Origin: Phytophthora sp. 'mugwort'
Taxonomy: Eukaryota > Oomycota > Peronosporomycetes > Peronosporales > Peronosporaceae
Direction: 5' to 3'
DNA: 64,000 bases
Assembly: GCA_033558025.1 (NCBI GenBank)
Contig: JAUCEF010000005.1
Span: 5,952,001-6,016,000 of the forward strand
Shown here: positions 38,195 through 50,883 of the stretch, in pieces
How positions within the stretch are numbered: position 1 is the first letter of the stretch
Layout of the letters: each line of letters starts with the position of its first letter
Program-made: the position numbers and the translations under genes
The notes under the pieces: generated by a model
Told to the model about the DNA's origin: nothing
The model's input: only the letters and a program-made list of their open reading frames with translations
The model's database searches: none

Positions 38195-41100
38195 TTAATG
38201 CGAACACGCGTGGATTCCGAGGGACGCCGTCAGATCCGTGTGGCGCGGTCCTGGCAGTGCCTTGGTCATGATGTCCGCCAGCATGATAGAAGTCTCGCAG
38301 TACTCGAGCTTGACTTCGCCGCGCTTGACCTCATCACGGATGTGATGGTACTTGATGTCGATGTGCTTGGCGCGACCATGGTTCACTGGGTTCTTCGTCA
38401 TCTTGATGCACGACTGGTTGTCTTCGCGGATCTTGAGCTCGGGTCCAGTCTCGTTGGCAGCCGCCAAAATCTCGCATAGCAGGCGATGAATCCACTTGCC
38501 TTCTTGGACGGCCAGACTGAGCGCGATGTATTCCGCTTCGCTCGTTGATAGCGACACACTTGACTGTTTCTTGCTTCCCCAACTGACTGGCGCGCCCATC
38601 AAAATGAACGTATAGCCCGAAGTTGACTTGCGATCGGAATGGTCGCCGGCCCAGTCTGCGTCTGAGTAGCCGCGAAAGTCCACCTTGTCACCGGGTTTGA
38701 AGCAGATTCCATGCGACTTGGTCCCTTGTAGATAGCGAAAAATGCGCTTGACCGCAACCCAGTGTTCCTCTTGGGGGTTCTCCATGAAGCGCGATACATA
38801 GCCCACTGCGTACGCGATATCCGGGCGAGTAGTAGTCATCAAGTGCATGAGGGCACCCACAGCTTCGCGAAACGGAGCGTTCACCTTGGTCGCTGCGTCA
38901 CTTGGAACCAGTCGAGTGCTCATGTCTACCGGACTCACCACAGCCTTGCACTCGTCCATACCGAAACGCTTCAGGATATCATCCACATAACGCCGCTGGC
39001 ACATCGTCACGCTGCCGTCCGGGCCATCCACCAGCTCGATTCCAAGGACGAACACACACTTGCCACTGTCAGTCATTTCGAAGCGTGTCTTGAGGTCGTT
39101 CTTCGTGCGTGAGATCAGCTCGGCTGAACTTCCGGTGACCAACACATCGTCCACGTAGACCAGCACGAGCACACAGTGGCCATCGACAACCTTGATGTAG
39201 AGGCACGGGTCGAAGGCTGAAACTTGAAAACCGATAGAACACACGAATTCGTCGAAGGTCTCGTTCCATACGCGCGAAGCTTGCTTGAGACCGTAAATCG
39301 CCTTCACCAGTTCCAGGCAGTCGAAATCACCATCCAGCTCGACGCCTTCAGGAACCACGCAGAACACCAACTCCTTCATGACGCCGTACAGAAATGCCGT
39401 TACCACGTCGAGTTGGTCGAGGGGCCAGTCGAAATACTTGGCAATCGCGATGACCATGCGCAGCGTCACGTACTTGACCACGGGCGAGAACGTCTCCGTG
39501 TAGTCGATGCCGTACTTTTGCTTGAAACCCTTGGCCACCAGGCGCGCCTTGTACTTCTCGATCGATCCGTCGGCTTTGCGCTTAATCTTGAACACCCACT
39601 TGGTACCGATGGCGCTTTGTCCGCTGGGCAACTTGGCAGCACGAAACACACCACGAAGTCGCATCGACTTTAACTCAGCACGAATCGCCTTGCGCCAGTG
39701 CAATTGGTCCGGGCCGTTGACCGCTTCTTGGAATGTCGACGGCTCCGATAAGTCCACGGCTGCTTCGACCGCGTTGGCACTTGCACGCCAAAACACAGAT
39801 GGAGTCGATTCTTCATCTTGGTCTCCAGACTTTTCTTCTTCATCTGCGTCTGTTCGGTGCGAAGGGGAGTCGTTCGGTGCACTTGCTTCTTCCAGTCCAG
39901 GTCGATGACGCACAGCGCGCGGTCTTCTGGCAGCTTCATCTTCGTCACTCGGGCGGCTCTTGCGCTTCCCTGCCTGTTTGTACTCCGTCTGGCGCGGACC
40001 ATCATCGTCGATGTCGAGCGAGTCGAAGTCCAGGTCGTCGACATCTTCATCAGAAATCGACGGTGAAAATCCAAAGGTTGATTCATCGAAGTTGACATCG
40101 CGACTGATGACCACCTGCCCCGCCTCGATGTCATAAAGTCGATACGCCTTGGACACTTCTTCGTAACCCAGAAACAATCCGGCGCGAGCCTTGGGATCCC
40201 ACTTGAGTCGCTTCTCCTTCGGAGTCAGGATGTACGTCCGACAGCCGAAAACACGCATGTGCTTCACACTCGGCTTGGACTTGTAGACGATCTCGAACGG
40301 AGTCTTGTGCTCATCTTGGGTGACGGCAGGCGGTTCTTCACATAGATGGCCGTCATCGCCGCCTCAGCCCAGAAACACTTGTCCAGCTTGGCGTGATGCA
40401 ACATGCTGCGGCCGATCGTGACGATAGTTCGGATGGCTCGCTCTGCCGTGCCGTTGGTCTGGTGCGCGTACGGAACCGTGGTTTGCTGCTCGATGCCTTC
40501 GTCTTCGTAAATATCCTTGAGCGAGTTAGTCGCAAACTCACGAGCTCCGTCGTGCCGCACAAACTTGACCTTCTTGCCGAACTGCGTCTGCACCTTCATG
40601 ATGTATGTCTTAATGCAGTCTTCACTTTCCGACTTGGCACGCAGACAGAAACCCTTCATGCATCCACTGGCTTCGTCCACGATCAGGAGCAGGTACTTGC
40701 TACCGCCAAGCGAGTTTTCCTCCATGGGTCCGCAGATGTCAAAGTGGAGCAGCTCAAATGTGTCGTAGCGACGCTTGTCACGGTTGCTTGGGAATGGTTT
40801 TTGGACCATTTTGCCTTGCTGGCAACCACGACACAGACTTGGTCCGCTCGACTTGAAAGGTGCCTTCGCGTCCTTGATCATGTGGTTGTCGACCATCTTG
40901 CGAAGCACCTCAACCGGAGCGTGACCCATGCGCGCGTGCAGGTCGACAGTCTTGCCACTCGTCGCCGCATTCGCCGATCGCTGAGGCGTCTGAAGCCAGT
41001 AGAGTCCATCCATGAGGTTTGCCGTCGCCACCACTTGCTTGGAGCCTTTGTGCGCAATCTGCATCTTGGTGCCGTCGAACACCACTTGAAACTTGTCACT

Positions 41101-41229
41101 TTTGTTGATCTGCGGTACCGAAAGCAGATTCTTGCTCATGCTTGGCACGTACAGCGCGTTCTTGATCTCGATCTCGCGCTCGTCGCCATTGGGCAGAACC
41201 ACTTGTTCCACGATGGTCCCCACACCCAT
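38195..41229 (-). pseudogene. B1 pol-only ORF, array unit 2 (1-bp deletion)
   Basis: Same content as unit 1 but with the normal C-terminus HACSH. One base is missing near 40312 (GCTCATC for GCTCGATC) in the integrase C-terminal region, so the frame from ATG 41229 leaves register after NRLPSPK. RT-RNase H downstream is otherwise open (40267-38195). Integrase has one private change, KDIYED for KDFYED. Confidence 0.88.
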
Positions 41230-41250
41230 GATGGCCGCCTTGTTGCCGTC

Positions 41251-41593
41251 TGATAAAGGTGTTGAGGTCTTGAAGCGAAGCTTGAACGGAGCGAAGGGAG
41301 TTCTGCACTTGGGTGCGAGGACCGGAGTGAGGACCACTTGAGCTGAAGAAGGAAGATTCGAAAGTGATTGATTTATCGGAGCTTACACTACCTAGTCTAC
41401 CACATAGATATGCAGCCCTGCATCCAATCATTTGGTGCATCCAATCACCAACACTCCGCACTCGTCCAATCATCCTACTCGTCTAATCATCGGTTGCGTA
41501 AACAACGTACCGTAAACATCGCGGGATCGTGTTGGACCGGTTCGGGTTAACCGGTTACTGGTACACAGTACCAAAACCCGGCAACCCTTAATA
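41251..41593 (-). repeat. B1 array LTR 3
   Basis: 343 bp, at the repeated GCCGTC/TGATAAAGG junction. Confidence 0.93.
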
Positions 41594-41600
41594 CGCCCCC

Positions 41601-43146
41601 TTAATGCGAACACGCGTGGATTCCGAGGGACGCCGTCAGATCCGTGTGGCGCGGTCCTGGCAGTGCCTTGGTCATGATGTCCGCCAGCATGATAGAAGTC
41701 TCGCAGTACTCGAGCTTGACTTCGCCGCGCTTGACCTCATCACGGATGTGATGGTACTTGATGTCGATGTGCTTGGCGCGACCATGGTTCACTGGGTTCT
41801 TCGTCATCTTGATGCACGACTGGTTGTCTTCGCGGATCTTGAGCTCGGGTCCAGTCTCGTTGGCAGCCGCCAAAATCTCGCATAGCAGGCGATGAATCCA
41901 CTTGCCTTCTTGGACGGCCAGACTGAGCGCGATGTATTCCGCTTCGCTCGTTGATAGCGACACACTTGACTGTTTCTTGCTTCCCCAACTGACTGGCGCG
42001 CCCATCAAAATGAACGTATAGCCCGAAGTTGACTTGCGATCGGAATGGTCGCCGGCCCAGTCTGCGTCTGAGTAGCCGCGAAAGTCCACCTTGTCACCGG
42101 GTTTGAAGCAGATTCCATGCGACTTGGTCCCTTGTAGATAGCGAAAAATGCGCTTGACCGCAACCCAGTGTTCCTCTTGGGGGTTCTCCATGAAGCGCGA
42201 TACATAGCCCACTGCGTACGCGATATCCGGGCGAGTAGTAGTCATCAAGTGCATGAGGGCACCCACAGCTTCGCGAAACGGAGCGTTCACCTTGGTCGCT
42301 GCGTCACTTGGAACCAGTCGAGTGCTCATGTCTACCGGACTCACCACAGCCTTGCACTCGTCCATACCGAAACGCTTCAGGATATCATCCACATAACGCC
42401 GCTGGCACATCGTCACGCTGCCGTCCGGGCCATCCACCAGCTCGATTCCAAGGACGAACACACACTTGCCACTGTCAGTCATTTCGAAGCGTGTCTTGAG
42501 GTCGTTCTTCGTGCGTGAGATCAGCTCGGGTGAACTTCCGGTGACCAACACATCGTCCACGTAGACCAGCACGAGCACACAGTGGCCATCGACAACCTTG
42601 ATGTAGAGGCACGGGTCGAAGGCTGAAACTTGAAAACCGATAGAACACACGAATTCGTCGAAGGTCTCGTTCCATACGCGCGAAGCTTGCTTGAGACCGT
42701 AAATCGCCTTCACCAGTTCCAGGCAGTCGAAATCACCATCCAGCTCGACGCCTTCAGGAACCACGCAGAACACCAACTCCTTCATGACGCCGTACAGAAA
42801 TGCCGTTACCACGTCGAGTTGGTCGAGGGGCCAGTCGAAATACTTGGCAATCGCGATGACCATGCGCAGCGTCACGTACTTGACCACGGGCGAGAACGTC
42901 TCCGTGTAGTCGATGCCGTACTTTTGCTTGAAACCCTTGGCCACCAGGCGCGCCTTGTACTTCTCGATCGATCCGTCGGCTTTGCGCTTAATCTTGAACA
43001 CCCACTTGGTACCGATGGCGCTTTGTCCGCTGGGCAACTTGGCAGCACGAAACACACCACGAAGTCGCATCGACTTTAACTCAGCACGAATCGCCTTGCG
43101 CCAGTGCAATTGGTCCGGGCCGTTGACCGCTTCTTGGAATGTCGAC
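41601..43146 (-). CDS. B1 pol 3' part (RT, RNase H) of array unit 3, split by X
   Basis: Open from the X insertion at 43146 to the stop at 41601: start of RT ([13 protein letters not shown]) to the end of RNase H, with YVDD and all three RNase H acidic motifs. The 5' remainder lies at 49019-50512 beyond X; TCGAC (43142-43146 and 49019-49023) is the duplicated target. GSSPEL distinguishes it from GSSAEL in units 1 and 2, a marker shared with X and with 23068-23253. Confidence 0.88.
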
Positions 43147-43489
43147 TGATAAAGGTGTTGAGGTCTTGAAGCGAGGCCTGGGTTGAGCGGAGGGAGTTCT
43201 GCACTTGGGTGCGGGGACCGGAGTGAAGACCACTTGAGCTGAAGAAGGAAGATTCGAAAGTGATTGATTTATCGGAGCTTACACTACCTAGTCTACCACA
43301 TAGATATGCAGCCCTGCATCCAATCATTTGGTGCATCCAATCACCAACACTCCGCACTCGTCCAATCATCCTACTCGTCTAATCATCGGTTGCGTAAACA
43401 ACGTACCGTAAACATCGCGGGATCGTGTTGGACCGGTTCGGGTTAACCGGTTACTGGTACACAGTACCAAAACCTGGCAACCCTCAATA
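43147..43489 (-). repeat. B1 LTR, X 3' end (duplicate a)
   Basis: 343 bp. U5 carries GAGGCCTGGGTTGAGCGG, identical to 44662-45004 but different from the X 5' LTR. Confidence 0.92.
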
Positions 43490-43496
43490 CGCCCCC

Positions 43497-44661
43497 TCAA
43501 TGCGAACACGCGTGGATACCGAGGGACGCCGTCAGATCCGTGTGGCGCGGTCCTGGCAGTGCCTTGGTCATGATGTCCGCCAGCATGATAGAAGTCTCGC
43601 AGTACTCGAGCTTGACTTCGCCGCGCTTGACCTCATCACGGATGTGATGGTACTTGATGTCGATGTGCTTGGCGCGACCATGGTTCACTGGGTTCTTCGT
43701 CATCTTGATGCACGATACATAGCCTACTGCGTACGCGATATCCGGGCGAGTAGCAGTCATCAAGTGCATGAGGGCACCCACAGCTTCGCGAAACGGAGCG
43801 TTCACCTTGGTCGCTGCGTCACTTGGAACCAGTCGAGTGCTCATGTCTACCGGACTCACCACAGCCTTGCACTCGTCCATACCGAAACGCTTCAGGATAT
43901 CATCCACATAACGCCGCTGGCACATCGTCACGCTGCCGTCCGGGCCATCCACCAGCTCGATTCCAAGGACGAACACACACTTGCCACTGTCAGTCATTTC
44001 GAAGCGTGTCTTGAGGTCGTTCTTCGTGCGTGAGATCAGCTCGGGTGAACTTCCGGTGACCAACACATCGTCCACGTAGACCAGCACGAGCACACAGTGG
44101 CCATCGACAACCTTGATGTAGAGGCACGGGTCGAAGGCTGAAACTTGAAAACCGATAGAACACACGAATTCGTCGAAGGTCTCGTTCCATACGCGCGAAG
44201 CTTGCTTGAGACCGTAAATCGCCTTCACCAATTCCAGGCAGTCGAAATCACCATCCAGCTCGACGCCTTCAGGAACCACGCAGAACACCAACTCCTTCAT
44301 GACGCCGTACAGAAATGCCGTTACCACGTCGAGTTGGTCGAGGGGCCAGTCGAAATACTTGGCAATCGCGATGACCATGCGCAGCGTCACGTACTTGACC
44401 ACGGGCGAGAACGTCTCCGTGTAGTCGATGCCGTACTTTTGCTTGAAACCCTTGGCCACCAGGCGCGCCTTGTACTTCTCGATCGATCCGTCGGCTTTGC
44501 GCTTAATCTTGAACACCCACTTGGTACCGATGGCGCTTTGTCCGCTGGGCAACTTGGCAGCACGAAACACACCACGAAGTCGCATCGACTTTAACTCAGC
44601 ACGAATCGCCTTGCGCCAGTGCAATTGGTCCGGGCCGTTGACCGCTTCTTGGAATGTCGAC
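43497..44661 (-). pseudogene. B1 RT with deleted RNase H (duplicate fragment)
   Basis: Open from 44661 to the stop at 43497. RT with YVDD is complete to [10 protein letters not shown], then jumps to [12 protein letters not shown]. Relative to units 1 and 2, 381 bp (127 codons) are missing, with the three shared bases CGA at the join (43713-43715). The frame is kept but all three RNase H acidic motifs are lost. The upstream end stops at the TCGAC insertion junction. Confidence 0.88.
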
Positions 44662-45004
44662 TGATAAAGGTGTTGAGGTCTTGAAGCGAGGCCTGGGTTG
44701 AGCGGAGGGAGTTCTGCACTTGGGTGCGGGGACCGGAGTGAAGACCACTTGAGCTGAAGAAGGAAGATTCGAAAGTGATTGATTTATCGGAGCTTACACT
44801 ACCTAGTCTACCACATAGATATGCAGCCCTGCATCCAATCATTTGGTGCATCCAATCACCAACACTCCGCACTCGTCCAATCATCCTACTCGTCTAATCA
44901 TCGGTTGCGTAAACAACGTACCGTAAACATCGCGGGATCGTGTTGGACCGGTTCGGGTTAACCGGTTACTGGTACACAGTACCAAAACCTGGCAACCCTC
45001 AATA
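44662..45004 (-). repeat. B1 LTR, X 3' end (duplicate b)
   Basis: 343 bp, preceded on the left by a second ATGTCGAC junction (44654-44661). Confidence 0.92.
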
Positions 45005-45011
45005 CGCCCCC

Positions 45012-48000
45012 TCAATGCGAACACGCGTGGATACCGAGGGACGCCGTCAGATCCGTGTGGCGCGGTCCTGGCAGTGCCTTGGTCATGATGTCCGCCAGCA
45101 TGATAGAAGTCTCGCAGTACTCGAGCTTGACTTCGCCGCGCTTGACCTCATCACGGATGTGATGGTACTTGATGTCGATGTGCTTGGCGCGACCATGGTT
45201 CACTGGGTTCTTCGTCATCTTGATGCACGATACATAGCCTACTGCGTACGCGATATCCGGGCGAGTAGCAGTCATCAAGTGCATGAGGGCACCCACAGCT
45301 TCGCGAAACGGAGCGTTCACCTTGGTCGCTGCGTCACTTGGAACCAGTCGAGTGCTCATGTCTACCGGACTCACCACAGCCTTGCACTCGTCCATACCGA
45401 AACGCTTCAGGATATCATCCACATAACGCCGCTGGCACATCGTCACGCTGCCGTCCGGGCCATCCACCAGCTCGATTCCAAGGACGAACACACACTTGCC
45501 ACTGTCAGTCATTTCGAAGCGTGTCTTGAGGTCGTTCTTCGTGCGTGAGATCAGCTCGGGTGAACTTCCGGTGACCAACACATCGTCCACGTAGACCAGC
45601 ACGAGCACACAGTGGCCATCGACAACCTTGATGTAGAGGCACGGGTCGAAGGCTGAAACTTGAAAACCGATAGAACACACGAATTCGTCGAAGGTCTCGT
45701 TCCATACGCGCGAAGCTTGCTTGAGACCGTAAATCGCCTTCACCAATTCCAGGCAGTCGAAATCACCATCCAGCTCGACGCCTTCAGGAACCACGCAGAA
45801 CACCAACTCCTTCGTGACGCCGTACAGAAATGCCGTTACCACGTCGAGTTGGTCGAGGGGCCAGTCGAAATACTTGGCAATCGCGATGACCATGCGCAGC
45901 GTCACGTACTTGACCACGGGCGAGAACGTCTCCGTGTAGTCGATGCCGTACTTTTGCTTGAAACCCTTGGCCACCAGGCGCGCCTTGTACTTCTCGATCG
46001 ATCCGTCGGCTTTGCGCTTAATCTTGAACACCCACTTGGTACCGATGGCGCTTTGTCCGCTGGGCAACTTGGCAGCACGAAACACACCACGAAGTCGCAT
46101 CGACTTTAACTCAGCACGAATCGCCTTGCGCCAGTGCAATTGGTCCGGGCCGTTGACCGCTTCTTGGAATGTCGACGGCTCCGATAAGTCCACGGCTGCT
46201 TCGACCGCGTTGGCACTTGCACGCCAAAACACAGATGGAGTCGATTCTTCATCTTGGTCTCTAGACTTTTCTTCTTCATCTGCGTCTGTTCGGTGCGAAG
46301 GGGAGTCGTTCGGTGCACTTGCTTCTTCCAGTCCAGGTCGATGACGCACAGCGCGCGGTCTTCTGGCAGCTTCATCTTCGTCACTCGGGCGGCTCTTGCG
46401 CTTCCCTGCCTGTTTGTACTCCGTCTGGCGCGGACCATCATCGTCGATGTCGAGCGAGTCGAAGTCCAGGTCGTCGACATCTTCATCAAAAATCGGCGGT
46501 GAAAATCCAAAGGTCGATTCATCGAAGTTGACATCGCGACTGATGACCACCTGTCCCGCCTCGATGTCATAAAGTCGATACGCCTTGGACACTTCTTCGT
46601 AACCAGAAACAATCCGGCGCGAGCCTTGGGATCCCACTTGAGTCGCTTCTCCTTCGGAGTCAGGATGTACGTCCGACAGCCGAAAACACGCATGTGCTTC
46701 ACACTCGGCTTGGACTTGTAGACGATCTCGAACGGAGTCTTGTGCTCGATCTTGGGTGACGGCAGGCGGTTCTTCACATAGATGGCCGTCATCGCCGCCT
46801 CAGCCCAGAAACACTTGTCCAGCTTGGCGTGATGCAACATGCTGCGGCCGATCGTGACGATAGTTCGGATGGCTCGCTCTGCCGTGCCGTTGGTCTGGTG
46901 CGCGTACGGAACCGTGGTTTGCTGCTCGATGCCTTCGTCTTCGTAAAAATCCTTGAGCGAGTTAGTCGCAAACTCACGAGCTCCGTCGTGCCGCACAAAC
47001 TTGACCTTCTTGCCGAACTGCGTCTGCACCTTCATGATGTATGTCTTGATGCAGTCTTCACTTTCCGACTTGGCGCGCAGACAGAAACCCTTCATGCATC
47101 CGCTGGCTTCGTCCACGATCAGTAGCAGGTACTTGCTGCCGCCAAGCGAGTTTTCCTCCATGGGTCCGCAGATGTCAAAGTGGAGCAGCTCAAATGTGTC
47201 GTAGCGACGCTTGTCACGGTTGCTTGGGAATGGTTTTTGGACCATTTTGCCTTGCTGGCAACCACGACACACACTTGGTCCACTCGACTTGGAAGGTGCT
47301 TTCGCGTCCTTGATCATCTTGGTGTCGACCATCTTGCGAAGAACCTCGACTGGAGCGTGACCCATACGCGCGTGCAAATCGACCGTCCTTCCACTTGTCG
47401 CCGCATTTGCCGATCGCTGAGGTGTGCGAAGCCAGTAGAGTCCGTCCACGAGATCCGCCGTCGCCACCACTTGATTCGAGTCCTTGCGCGAAACGTGCAT
47501 CTCAGTGCCGTCAAATACCACTTGGAACTTGCCATGCTTGTTTATCTGCGGCACTGAAAGCAGATTCTTGCTCATATTTGGCACGTAAAGCGCGTTCTTG
47601 ATCTCGATCTCGCGCTCGTCGCCGTTAGGCAGGACCACTCTTTCCACGATGGTCCCCACACCCTTGATGGCAGCCTTGTTGCCATCGGCCACCGAAAGTT
47701 CGCCTTCACTTCGCTCGATTAAATTGGCGAACTTGGACTTGTCGTTGCAAATATGGTGCGTGGCACCGCTGTCGACCGCCCACATCCCGGACACATTCTT
47801 GTCCGTCGAAACTCCACATTCCAGGGAAACCGCGAACGCCACTCGATCGTAGTCGTTGTCGTAGCCGTCGCTGTCGTTTCTCCACTGGATGTTGTTGGCC
47901 CCGCGTCCACGGCCGTTGCCGCCGCGTCTTGGCCCTCGGTTCTCGTCCTTCTGCTTGGTCCAGCACTTGTCAATGACATGCCCCAATTTTCCGCAGTACG

Positions 48001-48670
48001 TGCATTGGCGAGGCTCACGGTCGGTGTTGAACGCCTTGGCCGCGTTCTCAGTCTTCACCGTCGCCGTCTTCTCGCCTTGTCGCTTGATGTGCTCGTTCGT
48101 GAGCACCTTCACGACGTCTTGCGACCGCAGTTCAGCGCTGCTCATCTCCAAGTTCAGCACGACGTTCTCGTAGCTCTTGGGGAGACTGCGCAGCAAGCAG
48201 ATCGCCACGTCCTCGTCCTCCATCTTGGCGCCGATGCTGCTGAGCTTGGCGCTGATGTTCAGGACATCATTGCAATGATGCAACACATTGCCGCCTTCCG
48301 ACATCTCCATGCTGAAGAGCTGTCGCTTCAGGTAGATGCGACCAGCCTTCTGCGATCCACCGTACAGCGTCTTCAAGCGCGTCCACGCGATCCATGCTTC
48401 CTCGCAGTCGTCGACCACATGATGGTAGTCGGCGTCCATGTGAAGCAACATCAGTCCAAAAGCGATGTTGCTCGACTTGACATACTCGTCCTTGGCCCGG
48501 GAGTCCGTAAAGGATGGAGACGTTTCCCGATTCACCACATGCCACGTCGACTTGGTCAGGAACACGCCGCGCATGTAGCGGTTCCACGTCGCGTAATTGT
48601 CTCCGTTGAACTTGTCGATGGAGACCTTGGTCGAGACGTCTTGGGCAGAGGACATGGTGCTTGGGCTCAT
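45012..48670 (-). pseudogene. X Gag-Pol: complete N-terminus, frameshift, RNase H deleted
   Basis: From ATG 48670 in the primer site: Gag, CCHC knuckle ([14 protein letters not shown]), protease DSGATHHIC, pre-integrase, integrase with all D/D/E motifs. A 1-bp loss near 46603 (GTAACCAGA for GTAACCCAGA) throws the frame in the integrase C-terminus. RT follows in the other frame (46637-45012) with YVDD, a private GVTKELV change, and the same 381-bp in-frame RNase H loss (join at 45228-45230). X cannot encode a full enzyme set, yet it is flanked by a target duplication, so it was probably moved by proteins from another copy. Confidence 0.9.
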
Positions 48671-48674
48671 AACC
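48659..48674 (-). other. Primer-binding site of X
   Basis: GGTTATGAGCCCAAGC on the minus strand; ATG 48670-48668 inside. Confidence 0.85.
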
Positions 48675-49018
48675 TGATAAAAGGTATGGATCTTGATAAG
48701 TGAAGCTTGGACGGAGCGGAGGGGGTTCTGCACTTGGGTGCGGGGACCGGAGTGAAGATTACTTGAGCTAAGGAAGGAAGATTCGAAAGTGATTGATTTA
48801 TCGGAGCTTACACTACCTAGTCTACCACATAGATATGCAGCCCTGCATCCAATCATTTGGTGCATCCAATCACCAACACTCCGCACTCGTCCAATCATCC
48901 TACTCGTCTAATCATCGGTTGCGTAAACAACGTACCGTAAACATCGCGGGATCGTGTTGGACCGGTTCGGGTTAACCGGTTACTGGTACACAGTACCAAA
49001 ACCTGGCAACCCTCAATA
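48675..49018 (-). repeat. B1 5' LTR of X
   Basis: 344 bp. U5 (TGATAAAAGGTATGGATC side) differs markedly from the X 3' LTRs while U3/R is nearly identical. Right flank TCGAC 49019-49023. Confidence 0.92.
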
Positions 49019-50512
49019 TCGACGGCTCCGATAAGTCCACGGCTGCTTCGACCGCGTTGGCACTTGCACGCCAAAACACAGATGGAGTCGATTCTTCATC
49101 TTGGTCTCCAGACTTTTCTTCTTCATCTGCGTCTGTTCGGTGCGAAGGGGAGTCGTTCGGTGCACTTGCTTCTTCCAGTCTAGGTCGATGACGCACAGCG
49201 CGCGGTCTTCTGGCAGCTTCATCTTCGTCACTCGGGCGGCTCTTGCGCTTCCCTGCCTGTTTGTACTCCGTCTGGCGCGGACCATCATCGTCGATGTCGA
49301 GCGAGTCGAAGTCCAGGTCGTCGACATCTTCATCAGAAATCGACGGTGAAAATCCAAAGGTTGATTCATCGAAGTTGACATCGCGACTGATGACCACCTG
49401 CCCCGCCTCGATGTCATAAAGTCGATACGCCTTGGACACTTCTTCGTAACCCAGAAACAATCCGGCGCGAGCCTTGGGATCCCACTTGAGTCGCTTCTCC
49501 TTCGGAGTCAGGATGTACGTCCGACAGCCGAAAACACGCATGTGCTTCACACTCGGCTTGGACTTGTAGACGATCTCGAACGGAGTCTTGTGCTCGATCT
49601 TGGGTGACGGCAGGCGGTTCTTCACGTAGATGGCCGTCATCGCCGCCTCAGCCCAGAAACACTTGTCCAGCTTGGCGTGATGCAACATGCTGCGGCCGAT
49701 CGTGACGATAGTTCGGATGGCTCGCTCTGCCGTGCCGTTGGTCTGGTGCGCGTACGGAACCGTGGTTTGCTGCTCGATGCCTTCGTCTTCGTAAAAATCC
49801 TTGAGCGAGTTAGTCGCAAACTCACGAGCTCCGTCGTGCCGCACAAACTTGACCTTCTTGCCGAACTGCGTCTGCACCTTCATGATGTATGTCTTGATGC
49901 AGTCTTCACTTTCCGACTTGGCACGCAGACAGAAACCCTTCATGCATCCGCTGGCTTCGTCCACGATCAGGAGCAGGTACTTGCTACCGCCAAGCGAGTT
50001 TTCCTCCATGGGTCCGCAGATGTCAAAGTGGAGCAGCTCAAATGTGTCGTAGCGACGCTTGTCACGGTTGCTTGGGAATGGTTTTTGGACCATTTTGCCT
50101 TGCTGGCAACCACGACACAGACTTGGTCCGCTCGACTTGAAAGGTGCCTTCGCGTCCTTGATCATGTGGTTGTCGACCATCTTGCGAAGCACCTCAACCG
50201 GACCGTGACCCATGCGCGCGTGCAGGTCGACAGTCTTGCCACTCGTCGCCGCATTCGCCGATCGCTGAGGCGTCTGAAGCCAGTAGAGTCCATCCATGAG
50301 GTTTGCCGTCGCCACCACTTGCTTGGAGCCTTTGTGCGCAATCTGCATCTTGGTGCCGTCGAACACCACTTGAAACTTGTCACTTTTGTTGATCTGCGGT
50401 ACCGAAAGCAGATTCTTGCTCATGCTTGGCACGTACAGCGCGTTCTTGATCCGATCTCGCGCTCGTCGCCATTGGGCAGAACCACTTGTTCCACGATGGT
50501 CCCCACACCCAT
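49019..50512 (-). pseudogene. B1 pol-only ORF 5' part of array unit 3
   Basis: Pre-integrase, integrase and acidic linker, from ATG 50512 to the X insertion. A 1-bp deletion near 50451 (GATCCGATC for GATCTCGATC) shifts the frame soon after the start ([10 protein letters not shown]), so only an internal frame (through the LTR from 50756) reads the integrase. One integrase-side change: GHGPVEV for GHAPVEV. Continues at 43146. Confidence 0.87.
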
Positions 50513-50533
50513 GATGGCCGCCTTGTTGCCGTC

Positions 50534-50876
50534 TGATAAAGGTGTTGAGGTCTTGAAGCGAAGCTTGAACGGAGCGAAGGGAGTTCTGCACTTGGGTGCG
50601 AGGACCGGAGTGAGGACCACTTGAGCTGAAGAAGGAAGATTCGAAAGTGATTGATTTATCGGAGCTTACACTACCTAGTCTACCACATAGATATGCAGCC
50701 CTGCATCCAATCATTTGGTGCATCCAATCACCAACACTCCGCACTCGTCCAATCATCCTACTCGTCTAATCATCGGTTGCGTAAACAACGTACCGTAAAC
50801 ATCGCGGGATCGTGTTGGACCGGTTCGGGTTAACCGGTTACTGGTACACAGTACCAAAACCCGGCAACCCTTAATA
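50534..50876 (-). repeat. B1 array LTR 4
   Basis: 343 bp, at the repeated GCCGTC/LTR junction. Confidence 0.93.
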
Positions 50877-50883
50877 CGCCCCC

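Larger units (their letters stand above)
43147..49018 (-). mobile_element. Element X: RNase H-deleted B1 with a partial tandem duplication
   Basis: Insertion flanked by TCGAC/TCGAC. It contains LTR 43147-43489, a pol fragment 43490-44661 that ends with a second copy of the target junction TCGAC/LTR, LTR 44662-45004, a long internal region 45005-48658, primer site and 5' LTR 48675-49018. The 1515-bp block 43147-44661 is best explained as a duplication from unequal exchange between X pol and host pol. Confidence 0.88.

Noticed and set aside
48671..48898. In-frame ATG in the LTR giving an 84-residue N-terminal extension to Gag of X
   Set aside because: This ATG lies upstream of the putative INR (transcription start), so it would not be in the mRNA; the primer-site ATG is the simpler start.
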